Assembly: GCF_018449795.1 (NCBI RefSeq)
Contig: NZ_JAAVVE010000001.1
Coordinates: 62,001 to 126,000, forward strand
Origin: Sphingomonas sp. dw_22
GTDB taxonomy: Bacteria > Pseudomonadota > Alphaproteobacteria > Sphingomonadales > Sphingomonadaceae
Reading direction: 5' to 3'
DNA: 64,000 bases
Below the pieces are notes generated by a model, which saw nothing but the letters and a program-made list of their open reading frames with translations, was not told where the DNA came from and made no database searches. Positions 1 through 9,063 of this stretch are shown one piece after another. The translations under genes were made by a program, and so were the position numbers. How positions within the stretch are numbered: the stretch's first letter is position 1; every line of letters begins with the position of its first letter.

Positions 1-2343
1 GGCGGCTTTGACAAATGGTGGCATGATGCTGCTGTTGAGGATGCTTTTGTCGAGAGCGTTCGATGGCGAACGCCGAGCGCATTTAGCGATCGGTCGGATG
101 AGCTACTGGATAGCCTGCAGGGCGAGGTCCAAGCGCTCGATCTTTTGCTCGAGCTATCGCCAATACCGGACCATCCGCTCAATGGCGTGCGTCTCCACGA
201 GATTCTAGCCCGGATTCCGCTGGCGACCAGGGACTCCTTCTGGACGGTCCATATCAATCCCGCCTACTCCCAATCCGGACACCCGGCGGCACGGCTCGTC
301 GAATGGTGTTTCGGCCCGGGTCGCTCCCTCGCATCGATCGAAAGTCTGCGCCTTGTGCTAATGGCCTTGGCGTGGTGCTTTTCCTCCACCAATGGAAAAC
401 TTCGCGATCGAGGGACCAAGGCGGCCGTCGAGATTCTGCTCGAACGACCCGAACTCGCTCCCGGATTCGTGGAGACGTTCGCGACGGTCGACGATCTGTA
501 TGTCGCTGAGCGCGTCGTTGCCGCCGTCGCGGGAGCGTGCCTGAGAGATCCCGTCCCTGCCCGCCTCGACATCGCCGCCAAAGCCATTTGGAGCAACATC
601 TTCGCGGCGGGAACTCCGCGACCTCACCTGCTTCTACGGGATTATGCCCGACTCGTAATAGAACTCGCATCTGATCATGGCGTCCTCCCGCCGGACTGTG
701 ATTTGGTGAGGTGTCGACCACCCTATGGCTCGACGGCGCCGGGATTTGGGCTGGACGCTGCTGCGATTGAGGCCGAGGCGAAGGTAGTCGGTGACTATTC
801 CATCTTTTCCTCATGTGCCGGCTGGGGCGGCGACTTCGGACGCTATATCATCAAGAGCCGGACGAGCGATTTCACGACTGTAAGACTATCCAAACGCCGT
901 CCACGGACGCACGAGGAGGCATTCGAAGAGTTTCGGGAACATTATGTATCCGGTGATGAAACTAGATCGACACTCCTCCAATTGCTCGAATTCTACTACG
1001 AACGACAGGGGGCAAATCTCACGAGCGAGCATCTCGCCGAGATCAATAGCGGCATTACCGAGGTAGAGACGTTTCTGCTCGGGGAATTGCCCAAAGCAGC
1101 ACGCCGTCGATATCGAACCGATGTGAAACCTCATCTCCGCGGCGAAAAGGGATGGCAGGTCGGCGAACTCCAGCTTCCTCGCATTGATGCCGAGCAGGCA
1201 AAACTATGGGTCGCTCGCCGGGCGTTGAGGTTTGGCTGGACGAGCAAACTGTTCCCAAGGGATGGATCGCAAGGAGATGATCGCTCGCGTGCGTCCCGGA
1301 CCGAGCGGATCGGCAAGAAGTATCAGTGGATTGCATACCAAGAGCTTCTGGCTAGGCTAACGGACCGCTTCTGGCTCGCCGAGGAATGGGCGGATGGCGA
1401 CGCCCATGACTATGACAATCCGCGCGACCTCGAATTCACGCGCGACATCGATCCGACCGCCCCCCCAGCAGATCGCGTCACCAAGGCGAGTATAGGCGAA
1501 CGCCTCCCGCAGGTGCCTCGGCTGAAAATTCGCGAAGTTCCGATCCAAGAGATGAGGGAGTGGGTCTTCGAGGAGACCGTTCCGGGAGACAGGCTACGCT
1601 TAGGTCTGTGTGGAGATGTCGAGCAGGACGGCGAGTGGCTAACGCTCTACCGCTACAGCTCTGTCAAGCTGGACTACACACCGAAGAGTCGCTTTACGGG
1701 CGCGCCGTTCAGACAAGACGACTTCCATTTCCTCAAGATGATCGGTGTTCCCGTCAGCGAGCGCGCCGCATTTCGTAGGAGTGTCCGTGAAACGAAAGTC
1801 GATTTCCACGACTGGCTTGGCGGCGATCTGACCGATGGCCCTTATCTCTATGAGGTTGGTAATCGCAGCACTTGGCCCGACCGGGAGTGGGTCGAAAAGG
1901 AGGAATGGCAACGGGGAGCCTTCAGCTATCTGTCATTTACACGCGGATATCATTGGGAATGGCATCTAGATGGGTCACTGCCGGAAGGTCTCATGCTGCG
2001 GCTTCCCAACCCTTGGCTCCTGCGGGCCCTACGCGCGTCGGCGGATTCTCGGGTGCCGGGCGTATATAGAGATCCGGCTGGTGTTGCGATGATCGTGTCC
2101 AATCGTAGCGAAAGCAATGCCTACTGCCTTGTCCGACGAGCGCCGCTTCTCGATGCACTCCAAGAGATGGGCGTAGCGCCGCTTTGGGTCGGAATTGGCG
2201 AACGAACTGCTTGGCCCGATCTCAACGAGAACGCTGGGCCGAGCCGTCGTTGGAATGGTCTCATGTGGCTGCAAGTCAATGGCGCGCGTAACGAGGTGTG
2301 GAAGGAGGACCACGTTCCCGAAGAGGCACGCCGCCGCGGGTAA
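1..2343 (+). CDS. C-terminal part of a large AVAST-like STAND ATPase (5' truncated by window edge)
   Basis: The reading frame is open from base 1 with no start, so this is the last ~780 residues of a longer protein; an internal TTG at 145 is unlikely to be the start. No Walker motifs are visible, as they would lie upstream. The visible part is soluble, with no membrane segments. Several stretches match, from memory, the C-terminal sensor region of large ATP-binding AVAST/Avs-type defence proteins: RDSFWTVHI near the left edge, a helical repeat-like block with LRDRGTKA and LLRDYARLVIE, a GDFGRYI motif, and ERIGKKYQWIAYQELLARL followed by RDIDP. In that family the C-terminal part senses phage proteins and the N-terminal part carries the NTPase and effector. 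Those roles are family knowledge, not visible here. The gene lies beside an IS remnant, which suits a defence-island edge. An unrelated large NTPase is the alternative. Confidence 0.55.
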   Translation, partial: GGFDKWWHDAAVEDAFVESVRWRTPSAFSDRSDELLDSLQGEVQALDLLLELSPIPDHPLNGVRLHEILARIPLATRDSFWTVHINPAYSQSGHPAARLVEWCFGPGRSLASIESLRLVLMALAWCFSSTNGKLRDRGTKAAVEILLERPELAPGFVETFATVDDLYVAERVVAAVAGACLRDPVPARLDIAAKAIWSNIFAAGTPRPHLLLRDYARLVIELASDHGVLPPDCDLVRCRPPYGSTAPGFGLDAAAIEAEAKVVGDYSIFSSCAGWGGDFGRYIIKSRTSDFTTVRLSKRRPRTHEEAFEEFREHYVSGDETRSTLLQLLEFYYERQGANLTSEHLAEINSGITEVETFLLGELPKAARRRYRTDVKPHLRGEKGWQVGELQLPRIDAEQAKLWVARRALRFGWTSKLFPRDGSQGDDRSRASRTERIGKKYQWIAYQELLARLTDRFWLAEEWADGDAHDYDNPRDLEFTRDIDPTAPPADRVTKASIGERLPQVPRLKIREVPIQEMREWVFEETVPGDRLRLGLCGDVEQDGEWLTLYRYSSVKLDYTPKSRFTGAPFRQDDFHFLKMIGVPVSERAAFRRSVRETKVDFHDWLGGDLTDGPYLYEVGNRSTWPDREWVEKEEWQRGAFSYLSFTRGYHWEWHLDGSLPEGLMLRLPNPWLLRALRASADSRVPGVYRDPAGVAMIVSNRSESNAYCLVRRAPLLDALQEMGVAPLWVGIGERTAWPDLNENAGPSRRWNGLMWLQVNGARNEVWKEDHVPEEARRRG

Positions 2344-2458
2344 GCAAGCGTCCTTCCATGCTGGATCGCCGCCGGTCCGCGGTTCATCAATCGTCTTGGT
2401 TTTCCCGCGCTCGCAGGGGAGCAGCTAGACCTAATGCGCCGCGCACGACATTCATCTA

Positions 2459-2637
2459 GGGTCAGGACCCATTGATGTGAGAGGCGCGATCTGATTCAGG
2501 CTCCGCGAGGGGACCGAATGTGAGCGACCTGTACTGGCTGACGGACGAGCAGATGGCGCGGCTCGAGCCGTATTTTCCGAAGAGCCATGGCAGGCCGAGG
2601 GTGGACGATCGGCGCGTGCTGAGCGGGATCATTTTCA
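2459..2637 (+). mobile_element. Remnant of an IS5-family (IS427-group-like) insertion sequence, left end only
   Basis: A terminal-repeat-like end, GGGTCAGGACCC, begins at 2459 directly after CTA, a target typical of IS427-group elements. The transposase start follows 60 bp later. Similarity to the transposase stops after about 39 codons near 2637. No matching inverted end (GGGTCCTGACCC) occurs downstream, so the rest of the element has been deleted. The deletion endpoint abuts the 3' end of the RND pump gene. Confidence 0.6.
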
Positions 2638-2690
2638 GGCGGACAGCGCCATTGACTCGCGTCATGGTGCCGCCCGGACGAGATCGCTAG
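2520..2690 (+). pseudogene. Truncated IS5-family transposase N-terminus
   Basis: The frame starts with GTG at 2520 and reads SDLYWLTDEQMARLEPYFP, then SHGRPRVDDRRVLSGIIF. This is the typical N-terminus (DUF4096-like HTH region) of IS5-group transposases. After IIF the family similarity ends and the frame reads through unrelated codons to TAG at 2688. The DDE catalytic domain is absent, so the product cannot be active. The ORF end overlaps the stop codon of the convergent RND gene. Confidence 0.7.
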
Positions 2691-5600
2691 TTCCCAGCCA
2701 CGCGGAACCAGATGGCGTAGAGCGCCGGCAGGAAGAGCAATGTCAGTACCGTGCCGATCGCAGTGCCGCCGATCAGCACGAAGGCCATCGGCCCCCAGAA
2801 GCTGGATGTCGTCAGCGGGATGAAGGCGAGTACGGCCGCAAGCGCGGTCAGCAGCACGGGCCGCGCCCGTTGCACCGTTGCCTCGACGATCGCGTCATGG
2901 GTGGAGAGCCCGGCCTTCTGGTTGTCGTGGATCTGGCCGATCAGGATCAGCGTGTTGCGCATCAGGATGCCGCCGAGGCCAATCATCCCCAGGATCGCAT
3001 TGAACCCGAAGGGCTGCTGGAACAGCAGCAGCGCGGGGACCGCGCCCACCAGCCCCAGCGGCGCCGTCAGGAACACCATCGCCATTGCCGCAAAGGAGCG
3101 GACCTGCAGCATGATCACCGCAAGCATCAGCACGATCATCATCGGGAACACCGCCCCCAACGCCACATTGGCCTTGGCGGCCTCCTCCACCGCGCCGCCG
3201 GTGTCGATGCTGTACCCCTGCGGGAGCGCGGCGCGGATCGGCGCCAATGCCTTTTCCACCTGCGCGCTCACTTCGGCGGGCTGGAGACGTTCGTCGATGT
3301 CGCCGCGCACGGTGATGGTCGGCACGCGGTCGCGGCGCTTGAGGATCGGCGCTTCGGGCCGGTATTCGACACGGCCGATCTGATCGAGCGGCACGCTTCG
3401 CCCGTCCGTGGTTGCCAGTGACAGGTCGGCGAGGCGCGCGGGATCCAGGCGCTGTGCGCCCACGGCGCGCGCTTCGATCTCCACCGTTCGGATGTCCTCG
3501 CGCACCTGCGTCACCGGTACGCCGCTCAGCAGGAGCTGGAGTTGCTGCGCCGCCGACTGCGGGTCGAGACCGATCGCCCGCAGCCGCGCCTGGTCGAGCA
3601 CGAAATGCGCGGTCGGCACGCGGTCGCCCCAGTCGGTGTTGACCTGGCGCATGTTTGGATCAGCGCGCATCACGTCGGCCACCTGGCCGGCGATCGCGCG
3701 CAGGCGATCGGGATTGGGGCCGCCGACGCGGAACGTCACCGGATAGGGCACCGGCGGGCCGAACAGGAGCTGCGTTACCCGCACGCGCGCTTCGGGCGCC
3801 AGGCCACCGGCAATGCGCGCGCGCAGCCGCGCCTTGAGCGTATCGCGCGCCTTTGCGTCCGGCGTCAGAATGATGATCTTGGCGAATGCCGGATCGGGCA
3901 GCTCGGGGCTGAGCGACAGGAAAAAGCGTGGGGCGCCCTGGCCCACATAACTGGTCACCACCTTCGTTTCGGGCTGTGTCCGCAGCCAGGTCTCCACCTT
4001 GCGCGTCGCCGCATCGGTCGCCTCGATGCTGCTGCCCTCGGGCATGTAGATTTCGGTTATCAGCTCGGGCCGCTCGGAAACCGGAAAGAACTGCTGCTTC
4101 ACCAGTCCCATGCCCAGCACCGAGAGCAGGAACGCCGCCACCACGGCACCCGCCGCGAACCACTTGCGGGTGATGGCCCGGCGGACGATCGCGCGGAATC
4201 GCTCATAACGCGGCGTGGAATAGATCGCCGCGTGGCCGCCCGGCACCGGCTCGATGGCCGGGAGCAGCCGGACGCCGAGATAGGGCGTGAAGGTGACCGC
4301 CACGATCCATGACACGATCAGCGCGAAACCGACCACCCAGAAGATGTTGCCGGCATATTCGCCCGAGCTCGACTTGGCGAACCCCACCGGCATCAGCCCG
4401 ATGATCGTCACCAAGGTGCCCGCCAGCATCGGCGCGGCGGTGGAGGTCCAGGCATGGGCCGCTGCCCTGGTGCGCTCCCAGCCTTCTTCCATCTTCACCA
4501 CCATCATCTCGATGGCGATGATGGCATCGTCGACGAGCAGGCCGAGCGCCAGGATCAGCGCGCCGAGCGTGATCCGGTCGAACACGCGGCCGGTCGCCTC
4601 CATCACCACGAACACCGCGGCGAGCGTGAGCGGCACGGCGGCGGCCACGACGATGCCCACGCGCCAGCCGAGGCTGACCAGGCTCACCACCATCACCACG
4701 GCAAGCGCCACGAAGAACTTCAGCATGAACTCGCCGACCGCTTCGTCGATGTTCACTGCCTGGTCGGAGACCTTGCTGAGTTGCAGGCCCAGCGGCAGGT
4801 CACGCATGATCGCCCGTTCTTCGCCCTCCAGCGCCTTGCCGAGCGAGAGGCCGTTCCAGCCGTCGCGCATCACGATGCCGAGGAGGATCGTGGGCTCGCC
4901 GCCATTGCGGATCAGGAAAGTGGGCGGGTTCTCATAGCCGCGCGAGACCGTTGCGATGTCGGAAAGGCGCAGCGTGCGGCCGCCGGCCACGATCGGCGTG
5001 GCGCGGATCTGGTCGAGGTCCGAATAGGCGCTGTCGAGCCGGACGAACACGCGCGGCCCCGCCGTCTCGACCGAGCCCGCCGGCGCCACGATGTTCTGCC
5101 GCGCGAGCGAAGCCAGCACGTCGCCGACCGGCACGCCCAGCGTCGCCAGCTTCGGGAAGGAGAAATCAACGAAGATGCGCTCCGGCTGCTCGCCGATCAG
5201 GTCGATCTTCTTGACGCCGGGCACATGCAGCAGCCGCTGGCGCAGCATCTCGGCGTAGCGGGCGAGCTCGCGCGGCGGCATTCCCTTGGCCTTGACCGCA
5301 TACAGCGCGAAATCGGTGTCCGAATATTCGTCGTTGATGAAGGGGCCAAGCGTGCCCTGCGGCAAGTGCGCGGCTTCGTCTCCCAGCTTCTTGCGCGCCT
5401 GGTAGAATTGATCGGGCACCGCCTTGGCGGGCGTCGAATCCTTGAGCGTGAGGGTGAGAAAGGCGAGGCCGGGCCGGGTGAAGGCCTCCACCCGGTCGTA
5501 ATATTCCAGCTCCTGGAGGCGCTTTTCGAGCGGCTCCGCGACCAGATCCTGCATTTCCTGCGCGGTCGCGCCGGGCCATGCCGCCGTCACGGTCAGCACC

Positions 5601-5737
5601 TTTACCGTGAATGTCGGATCCTCGGCGCGGCCCAGGTTCAGAAAGGAAAGCGCGCCGGCAACGATCACGATGATCAGTACGAATAGCGTGACCGCCCGCT
5701 CGCGCACGGCAAGTGCGGACAGGTTGAAGCCGCTCAT
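2687..5737 (-). CDS. RND efflux transporter, inner-membrane pump (AcrB/HAE1-like)
   Basis: A 1016-residue proton-driven multidrug exporter of the usual length. It starts MSGFNLSALAVRERAVTLF with the first membrane helix at about residues 12-33, followed by a porter domain. A second block of helices around 385-520 carries the proton-relay pair in LLVDDAI (Asp-Asp near residue 402). The two-fold internal repeat, with a second large periplasmic loop and C-terminal helices, is visible. I chose ATG at 5737 because it overlaps the stop of the upstream fusion-protein gene (ATGA); the longer frame upstream is Arg-rich antisense-like sequence. It forms a tripartite pump with the fusion protein and, presumably, the divergent outer-membrane channel. 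Its last codons adjoin an IS remnant but the protein looks complete. Confidence 0.93.
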   Translation of the reverse strand: MSGFNLSALAVRERAVTLFVLIIVIVAGALSFLNLGRAEDPTFTVKVLTVTAAWPGATAQEMQDLVAEPLEKRLQELEYYDRVEAFTRPGLAFLTLTLKDSTPAKAVPDQFYQARKKLGDEAAHLPQGTLGPFINDEYSDTDFALYAVKAKGMPPRELARYAEMLRQRLLHVPGVKKIDLIGEQPERIFVDFSFPKLATLGVPVGDVLASLARQNIVAPAGSVETAGPRVFVRLDSAYSDLDQIRATPIVAGGRTLRLSDIATVSRGYENPPTFLIRNGGEPTILLGIVMRDGWNGLSLGKALEGEERAIMRDLPLGLQLSKVSDQAVNIDEAVGEFMLKFFVALAVVMVVSLVSLGWRVGIVVAAAVPLTLAAVFVVMEATGRVFDRITLGALILALGLLVDDAIIAIEMMVVKMEEGWERTRAAAHAWTSTAAPMLAGTLVTIIGLMPVGFAKSSSGEYAGNIFWVVGFALIVSWIVAVTFTPYLGVRLLPAIEPVPGGHAAIYSTPRYERFRAIVRRAITRKWFAAGAVVAAFLLSVLGMGLVKQQFFPVSERPELITEIYMPEGSSIEATDAATRKVETWLRTQPETKVVTSYVGQGAPRFFLSLSPELPDPAFAKIIILTPDAKARDTLKARLRARIAGGLAPEARVRVTQLLFGPPVPYPVTFRVGGPNPDRLRAIAGQVADVMRADPNMRQVNTDWGDRVPTAHFVLDQARLRAIGLDPQSAAQQLQLLLSGVPVTQVREDIRTVEIEARAVGAQRLDPARLADLSLATTDGRSVPLDQIGRVEYRPEAPILKRRDRVPTITVRGDIDERLQPAEVSAQVEKALAPIRAALPQGYSIDTGGAVEEAAKANVALGAVFPMMIVLMLAVIMLQVRSFAAMAMVFLTAPLGLVGAVPALLLFQQPFGFNAILGMIGLGGILMRNTLILIGQIHDNQKAGLSTHDAIVEATVQRARPVLLTALAAVLAFIPLTTSSFWGPMAFVLIGGTAIGTVLTLLFLPALYAIWFRVAGN

Positions 5738-6816
5738 CGCGCGGCTTCCGCGGTATGGACGCGGACGGTCTCGCCGGCATGAAGCTGGTCCGCGCCGAGC
5801 CCTACCACCCGCTCGTTCGCGCGCAGGCCGGCAACCACCACGGCGGTTTCGGCATCGAGCCGGGCGACGCGCACGCGACGCCACTGGACCTGGCTGCCTC
5901 CCGACGGCAGCACCCAGACCCCCGGGCCCGAGCCTGAATCATGCAGCGCCCCCAGGGGCACGACCACGCCGTCGTCGCGCGCTGCCGAGAGCGCGACGTT
6001 GACGGTCTGGCCCAACGGCGCCCGCGCGGCCTCGCCGCTCAGCACATAGCGCGCGTCGAAGGTGCGCGTGCGGGGATCGGCGGACGCGGAGAGTTGGCGC
6101 AGCCGCGCGGGCGAACCGGCCGACGCGCCTTCGATCGTCGCGGTCGCCGTCGAGCCGATCGCCGGACGGACCGTTTCCGGCAAGCTGACGGAGGCTTCGT
6201 GCGGCCCGTCCTGCGCAAGCCGCACGACCGCCTGCCCCGCCGAAACCACCTGCCCGGGTTCGGCAAGCGTATCCACCACGACCCCATCCGCATCGGCGCG
6301 CAGCACGGCATAGTCGCGCGCATTGCCGGCCGTGCGCGCGGATGCCTCCGCCGCGGCAAGCTGGGCCTGTGCGCTGTCGGCGGCGGCCCTTGCCTGGTCA
6401 TAGGCCTGGGCCGAGATGGCGCCCTCCTTGTCGAGCCCGCGCAGCCGCTTCTCTTCGGCGGCCGCCTGAACCGCCCGGGCCCGGGCTGCGGAAACGGTCT
6501 CCTGTTGTACGGCAACCGCCAATCCGAGGTCGGTTGGATCGATGCGCATGAGGGGCTGGCCACGGCGGACGCGGTCTCCCACGTTCACCAGCCGCTCGAC
6601 GACCTTGCCGCCGACCCGGAAACCCAGATCGCTCTGCACGCGTGCGGCAACGACGCCCGTGAAGCTGCGCGTGGCTTCGACGGCTGGCCGCACGGTCGCG
6701 ATCTGCACCAGCGGCGCCTCGGTACGCGGATCGCGCTCGGCGGTCCCGCTGCAACCGGCGAGCAGCACGACGAGCATCGCGGTTCCGAACCGCGACGAAG
6801 AAGGCACACCAGGCAT
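5734..6816 (-). CDS. RND efflux membrane-fusion lipoprotein (HlyD/AcrA family)
   Basis: The periplasmic adaptor that links the RND pump to the outer-membrane channel. The N-terminus carries a lipobox, LLAGC (Cys at about residue 22 from the chosen start). A barrel-sandwich half (VGGKVVERLVNVGDRVRRGQ) follows, then an Ala-rich coiled-coil hairpin around residues 95-165, the second lipoyl half (ADGVVVDTLAEPGQVVSAGQ) and C-terminal beta-barrel/MP domains. The frame can start at ATG 6849 or ATG 6816. I prefer 6816, because two operator-like repeats at 6833-6883 would otherwise overlap the coding start and a GGGG stretch lies upstream. The stop overlaps the pump start by 4 bp, indicating translational coupling. 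Confidence 0.9.
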   Translation of the reverse strand: MPGVPSSSRFGTAMLVVLLAGCSGTAERDPRTEAPLVQIATVRPAVEATRSFTGVVAARVQSDLGFRVGGKVVERLVNVGDRVRRGQPLMRIDPTDLGLAVAVQQETVSAARARAVQAAAEEKRLRGLDKEGAISAQAYDQARAAADSAQAQLAAAEASARTAGNARDYAVLRADADGVVVDTLAEPGQVVSAGQAVVRLAQDGPHEASVSLPETVRPAIGSTATATIEGASAGSPARLRQLSASADPRTRTFDARYVLSGEAARAPLGQTVNVALSAARDDGVVVPLGALHDSGSGPGVWVLPSGGSQVQWRRVRVARLDAETAVVVAGLRANERVVGLGADQLHAGETVRVHTAEAAR

Positions 6817-6832
6817 GAAGCTACCCCAACGA

Positions 6833-6883
6833 GTGACGATTTTTTCCATCTGTCACCACGTGACGATTCTGTCAATCCGTCAC
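6833..6883. promoter_or_regulatory. Two adjacent inverted repeats, probable TetR operators of the efflux operon
   Basis: Two 24-bp inverted repeats lie between tetR and the fusion-protein gene. The first, 6833-6856, has GTGAC...GTCAC arms. The second, 6860-6883, has GTGACGATT and AATCCGTCAC arms, near-perfect apart from one inserted base. The centre also forms GTCACCACGTGAC. A related pair of TGACGRAWT half-sites lies upstream of tetR. This suggests autorepression plus control of pump and channel; binding is inferred. Confidence 0.6.
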
Positions 6884-6899
6884 TCCTGGGGTATTCGAA

Positions 6900-7532
6900 T
6901 CAAGGGGCCAAGCTGCGCAGCACCAGCCGCGCCATCGCCCCGGCAGCCTCTTCCAGATGATCCAGCCGGGTTTGGAGAAGCGCCGGATGGGAAAAAGGCG
7001 CCATCGTCTGGAGGATGGTGCCGCACACCTCGTCGATCGGCGTCTTGCGCTCGAATTCGCCGGCCTCGCGCCCATCGAGCACGATGCGGCGGATAATCTG
7101 CCTCAGCGCATCGAGATGCTCGCCGATCGAACTCCAATTCTCCTCCACGGCGACCAGCGTGATTTCATGAAGCTGGTGCTCATTGAAGAACAGGGCGCGC
7201 CCCTGCTCGGCCAAGGCCCTGTAGATCTGCCCGAGGCGCGACTCGGCGGAGCCGGGCCCTTCGGCGATCGCCCAGAGCGCATCGTCGATCCCGCGAAGCG
7301 TCATGGCGCAGATCGCCTCGCCGATCGCACGCTTCGAATCGAAGAACTTGTAGATATAGGCCGTCGAGAAGCCGATCGCCCGCGCGAGATCCACCACCGA
7401 GGTACGACGATAGCCGACCTGGTGAATGTGCTGCTCGGCCGCGCGGATGATCTGCTCGCGCCGTTCATGCTCGACCGGCCCGCGTTGGCCGGCCCTCTTC
7501 GGAGGCCGCTTCCCGTCAGTAACACTGTCCAT
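6900..7532 (-). CDS. TetR-family repressor of the efflux system
   Basis: A 210-residue TetR/AcrR regulator. The N-terminal HTH (about residues 25-70) reads REQIIRAAEQHIHQVG, then TSVVDLARAIGFSTAYIYKFF, the standard TetR DNA-recognition signature. The C-terminal ligand domain is helical and not specific enough to name a ligand. It is the first gene of the leftward tetR-fusion-pump unit and is divergent from the outer-membrane channel gene, the usual arrangement for a local efflux repressor. Inverted repeats on both sides of the gene fit binding sites. The start is ATG at 7532. Confidence 0.9.
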   Translation of the reverse strand: MDSVTDGKRPPKRAGQRGPVEHERREQIIRAAEQHIHQVGYRRTSVVDLARAIGFSTAYIYKFFDSKRAIGEAICAMTLRGIDDALWAIAEGPGSAESRLGQIYRALAEQGRALFFNEHQLHEITLVAVEENWSSIGEHLDALRQIIRRIVLDGREAGEFERKTPIDEVCGTILQTMAPFSHPALLQTRLDHLEEAAGAMARLVLRSLAP

Positions 7533-7560
7533 GGATTTTTTCTTACACCAATTTCCCGAT

Positions 7561-7592
7561 TGACGGAATGTTACGATTATGAGATTTCGTCA
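7561..7592. promoter_or_regulatory. Inverted repeat in the tetR/outer-membrane-channel divergent promoter
   Basis: TGACGGAAT at 7561 and ATTTCGTCA ending at 7592 form an imperfect inverted repeat. Its half-site (TGACGRAWT) matches the arms of the repeats at 6833-6883. It lies between the divergent tetR and outer-membrane-channel starts, so it could regulate both. The spacing between arms is longer than in the other sites, so the match is suggestive only. Confidence 0.45.
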
Positions 7593-7623
7593 CTAGTTCC
7601 GCAAGTTCACTGAGGAAGCCTGC

Positions 7624-9063
7624 ATGCCGAACCTTCAGGCACGCCCGATCCGTTTCACCACGATGTTCGCTGCCGGCATTGTCCTGGGCGGTTGCGCGGT
7701 CGGTCCGGACTATGCGCCGCCGCACCCCCAAATGGCCGCCAGCTTCCGCGCCACCGCCAGCCTGCCGCCCGCAGCGGCGCCTGCAGCCGATCTCTCCACG
7801 TGGTGGCGCGCGTTCGACGACCCGATGCTCGACAAGGTGGTGAACCAGGCGCTCGCCGAGAATCTCGATCTCGCGCAAGCCGTCGCTCGTGTCCGCCAGG
7901 CGCGCGCCGCTGCGGGGATCGCCCGTGCCGCACTGCTGCCGAGCGGCGAGTTCAATGCCTCGGCGGCGACTGCCCATCAGTCGGTGGAGACACCCACAGG
8001 GCGAATCCAGCAAGCCCTGGGCGTCAACCGTGACGGCAATCTTTACGACGCCGATGCCGGCGCTAGCTGGGAGGCAGATGTCTTCGGCGGGCTGCGGCGC
8101 GGCCAGCAGGCGGCGCTCGCGGACTATCAGGCCGCCGATGCCGGCGCGGCAGCTGCGCGCGTCGCCGTGGTCGCCGAAGCGGCCGACACCTACATCCTGT
8201 TGCGCACGCTGCAGGCGCGGCTGGCGGTTGCCCGCGAACAGGCCGAGACGCAGCGCCAATTGCTGGGCCTCGCCCGCCTGCAATATGCGCGTGGCATTCT
8301 CGCCAAAGTCGGCCTGCACGAAGCCGAGAGTGCCTGTACGACCGTCGAGGCACAGGTGCCGACGCTCGAATCGGCGCTCGAATCGGCGACCAACGCCCTC
8401 GAAGTGCTGATGGGCGTCACGCCGGGAAGCTGGCACGCCCCGCTTGCCGCACCTTCCCCCATTCCCGCTCCACCTGCGATCGCGAGTGCGGACGGCCCGG
8501 CCAGCCTGCTCCGTCGGCGGCCGGACATCATCATCGCCGAGCGCAGGCTTGCCGCTGCCAATGCGCGGATCGGCACGGCGCTTGCCGAATATTATCCGCA
8601 TTTCTCGATATCGGCGCTACTCGGCTTTTCGAGCACGTCCGCGGCGAGCATGTTCGGCTCCGGTGCAGCGCAGGCACAGGCGATCGCGGGCGTGCGCTGG
8701 CGGCTGTTCGATTTCGGCCGCGTCGATTCCGAAGTCGCGGCTGCGCGCGGGCGCCATGCCGAAGCGCTGGCGGCGTATCGCCAGACGGTGCTGCAGGCGA
8801 CTGCGGATGTCGAGAATGCGTTCACGTCCCTCGCCAAGAGCCAGGCCCAGGCGCGATTGCTGCAGTCGAGCGAGGATTCGCTCGACCGGCGGCGGCAGAG
8901 CGTGCGGACGGCCCAGGCGCGCGGCGTCGTAAGCCGTGTCGACGTGCTGCAATCCACCGGCCGCCTGCTTCAAGCCCGGGATGCGCGCGTCAGCGCCCAA
9001 TCGGACGCGGTGCGTGCGGCAATTGCGTCCTTCCGAGCTTTGGGCGGTGGTTGGCAGGGGTAG
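7624..9063 (+). CDS. RND outer-membrane channel lipoprotein (NodT/OprM family)
   Basis: A 479-residue TolC-like outer-membrane factor. The N-terminus carries a lipobox, LGGC (Cys24), followed by AVGPDYAPP, the hallmark of NodT/OprM lipoproteins. Two repeated helical-barrel halves follow. Typical motifs are WWRAFDDPMLDKVVNQALAEN early on and LLRRRPDIIIAERRLAAANA mid-protein. A GAGGAAG ribosome-binding site precedes ATG 7624. It is divergent from the tetR-fusion-pump unit and probably completes that tripartite pump, although it has its own promoter. Confidence 0.92.
   Translation: MPNLQARPIRFTTMFAAGIVLGGCAVGPDYAPPHPQMAASFRATASLPPAAAPAADLSTWWRAFDDPMLDKVVNQALAENLDLAQAVARVRQARAAAGIARAALLPSGEFNASAATAHQSVETPTGRIQQALGVNRDGNLYDADAGASWEADVFGGLRRGQQAALADYQAADAGAAAARVAVVAEAADTYILLRTLQARLAVAREQAETQRQLLGLARLQYARGILAKVGLHEAESACTTVEAQVPTLESALESATNALEVLMGVTPGSWHAPLAAPSPIPAPPAIASADGPASLLRRRPDIIIAERRLAAANARIGTALAEYYPHFSISALLGFSSTSAASMFGSGAAQAQAIAGVRWRLFDFGRVDSEVAAARGRHAEALAAYRQTVLQATADVENAFTSLAKSQAQARLLQSSEDSLDRRRQSVRTAQARGVVSRVDVLQSTGRLLQARDARVSAQSDAVRAAIASFRALGGGWQG

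Noticed and set aside
3542..5686. Long plus-strand frames (256 and 410 residues) opposite the RND pump
   Set aside because: Their His/Arg/Asp-rich sequence is a mirror of the pump's codons; no family motif or start signal.
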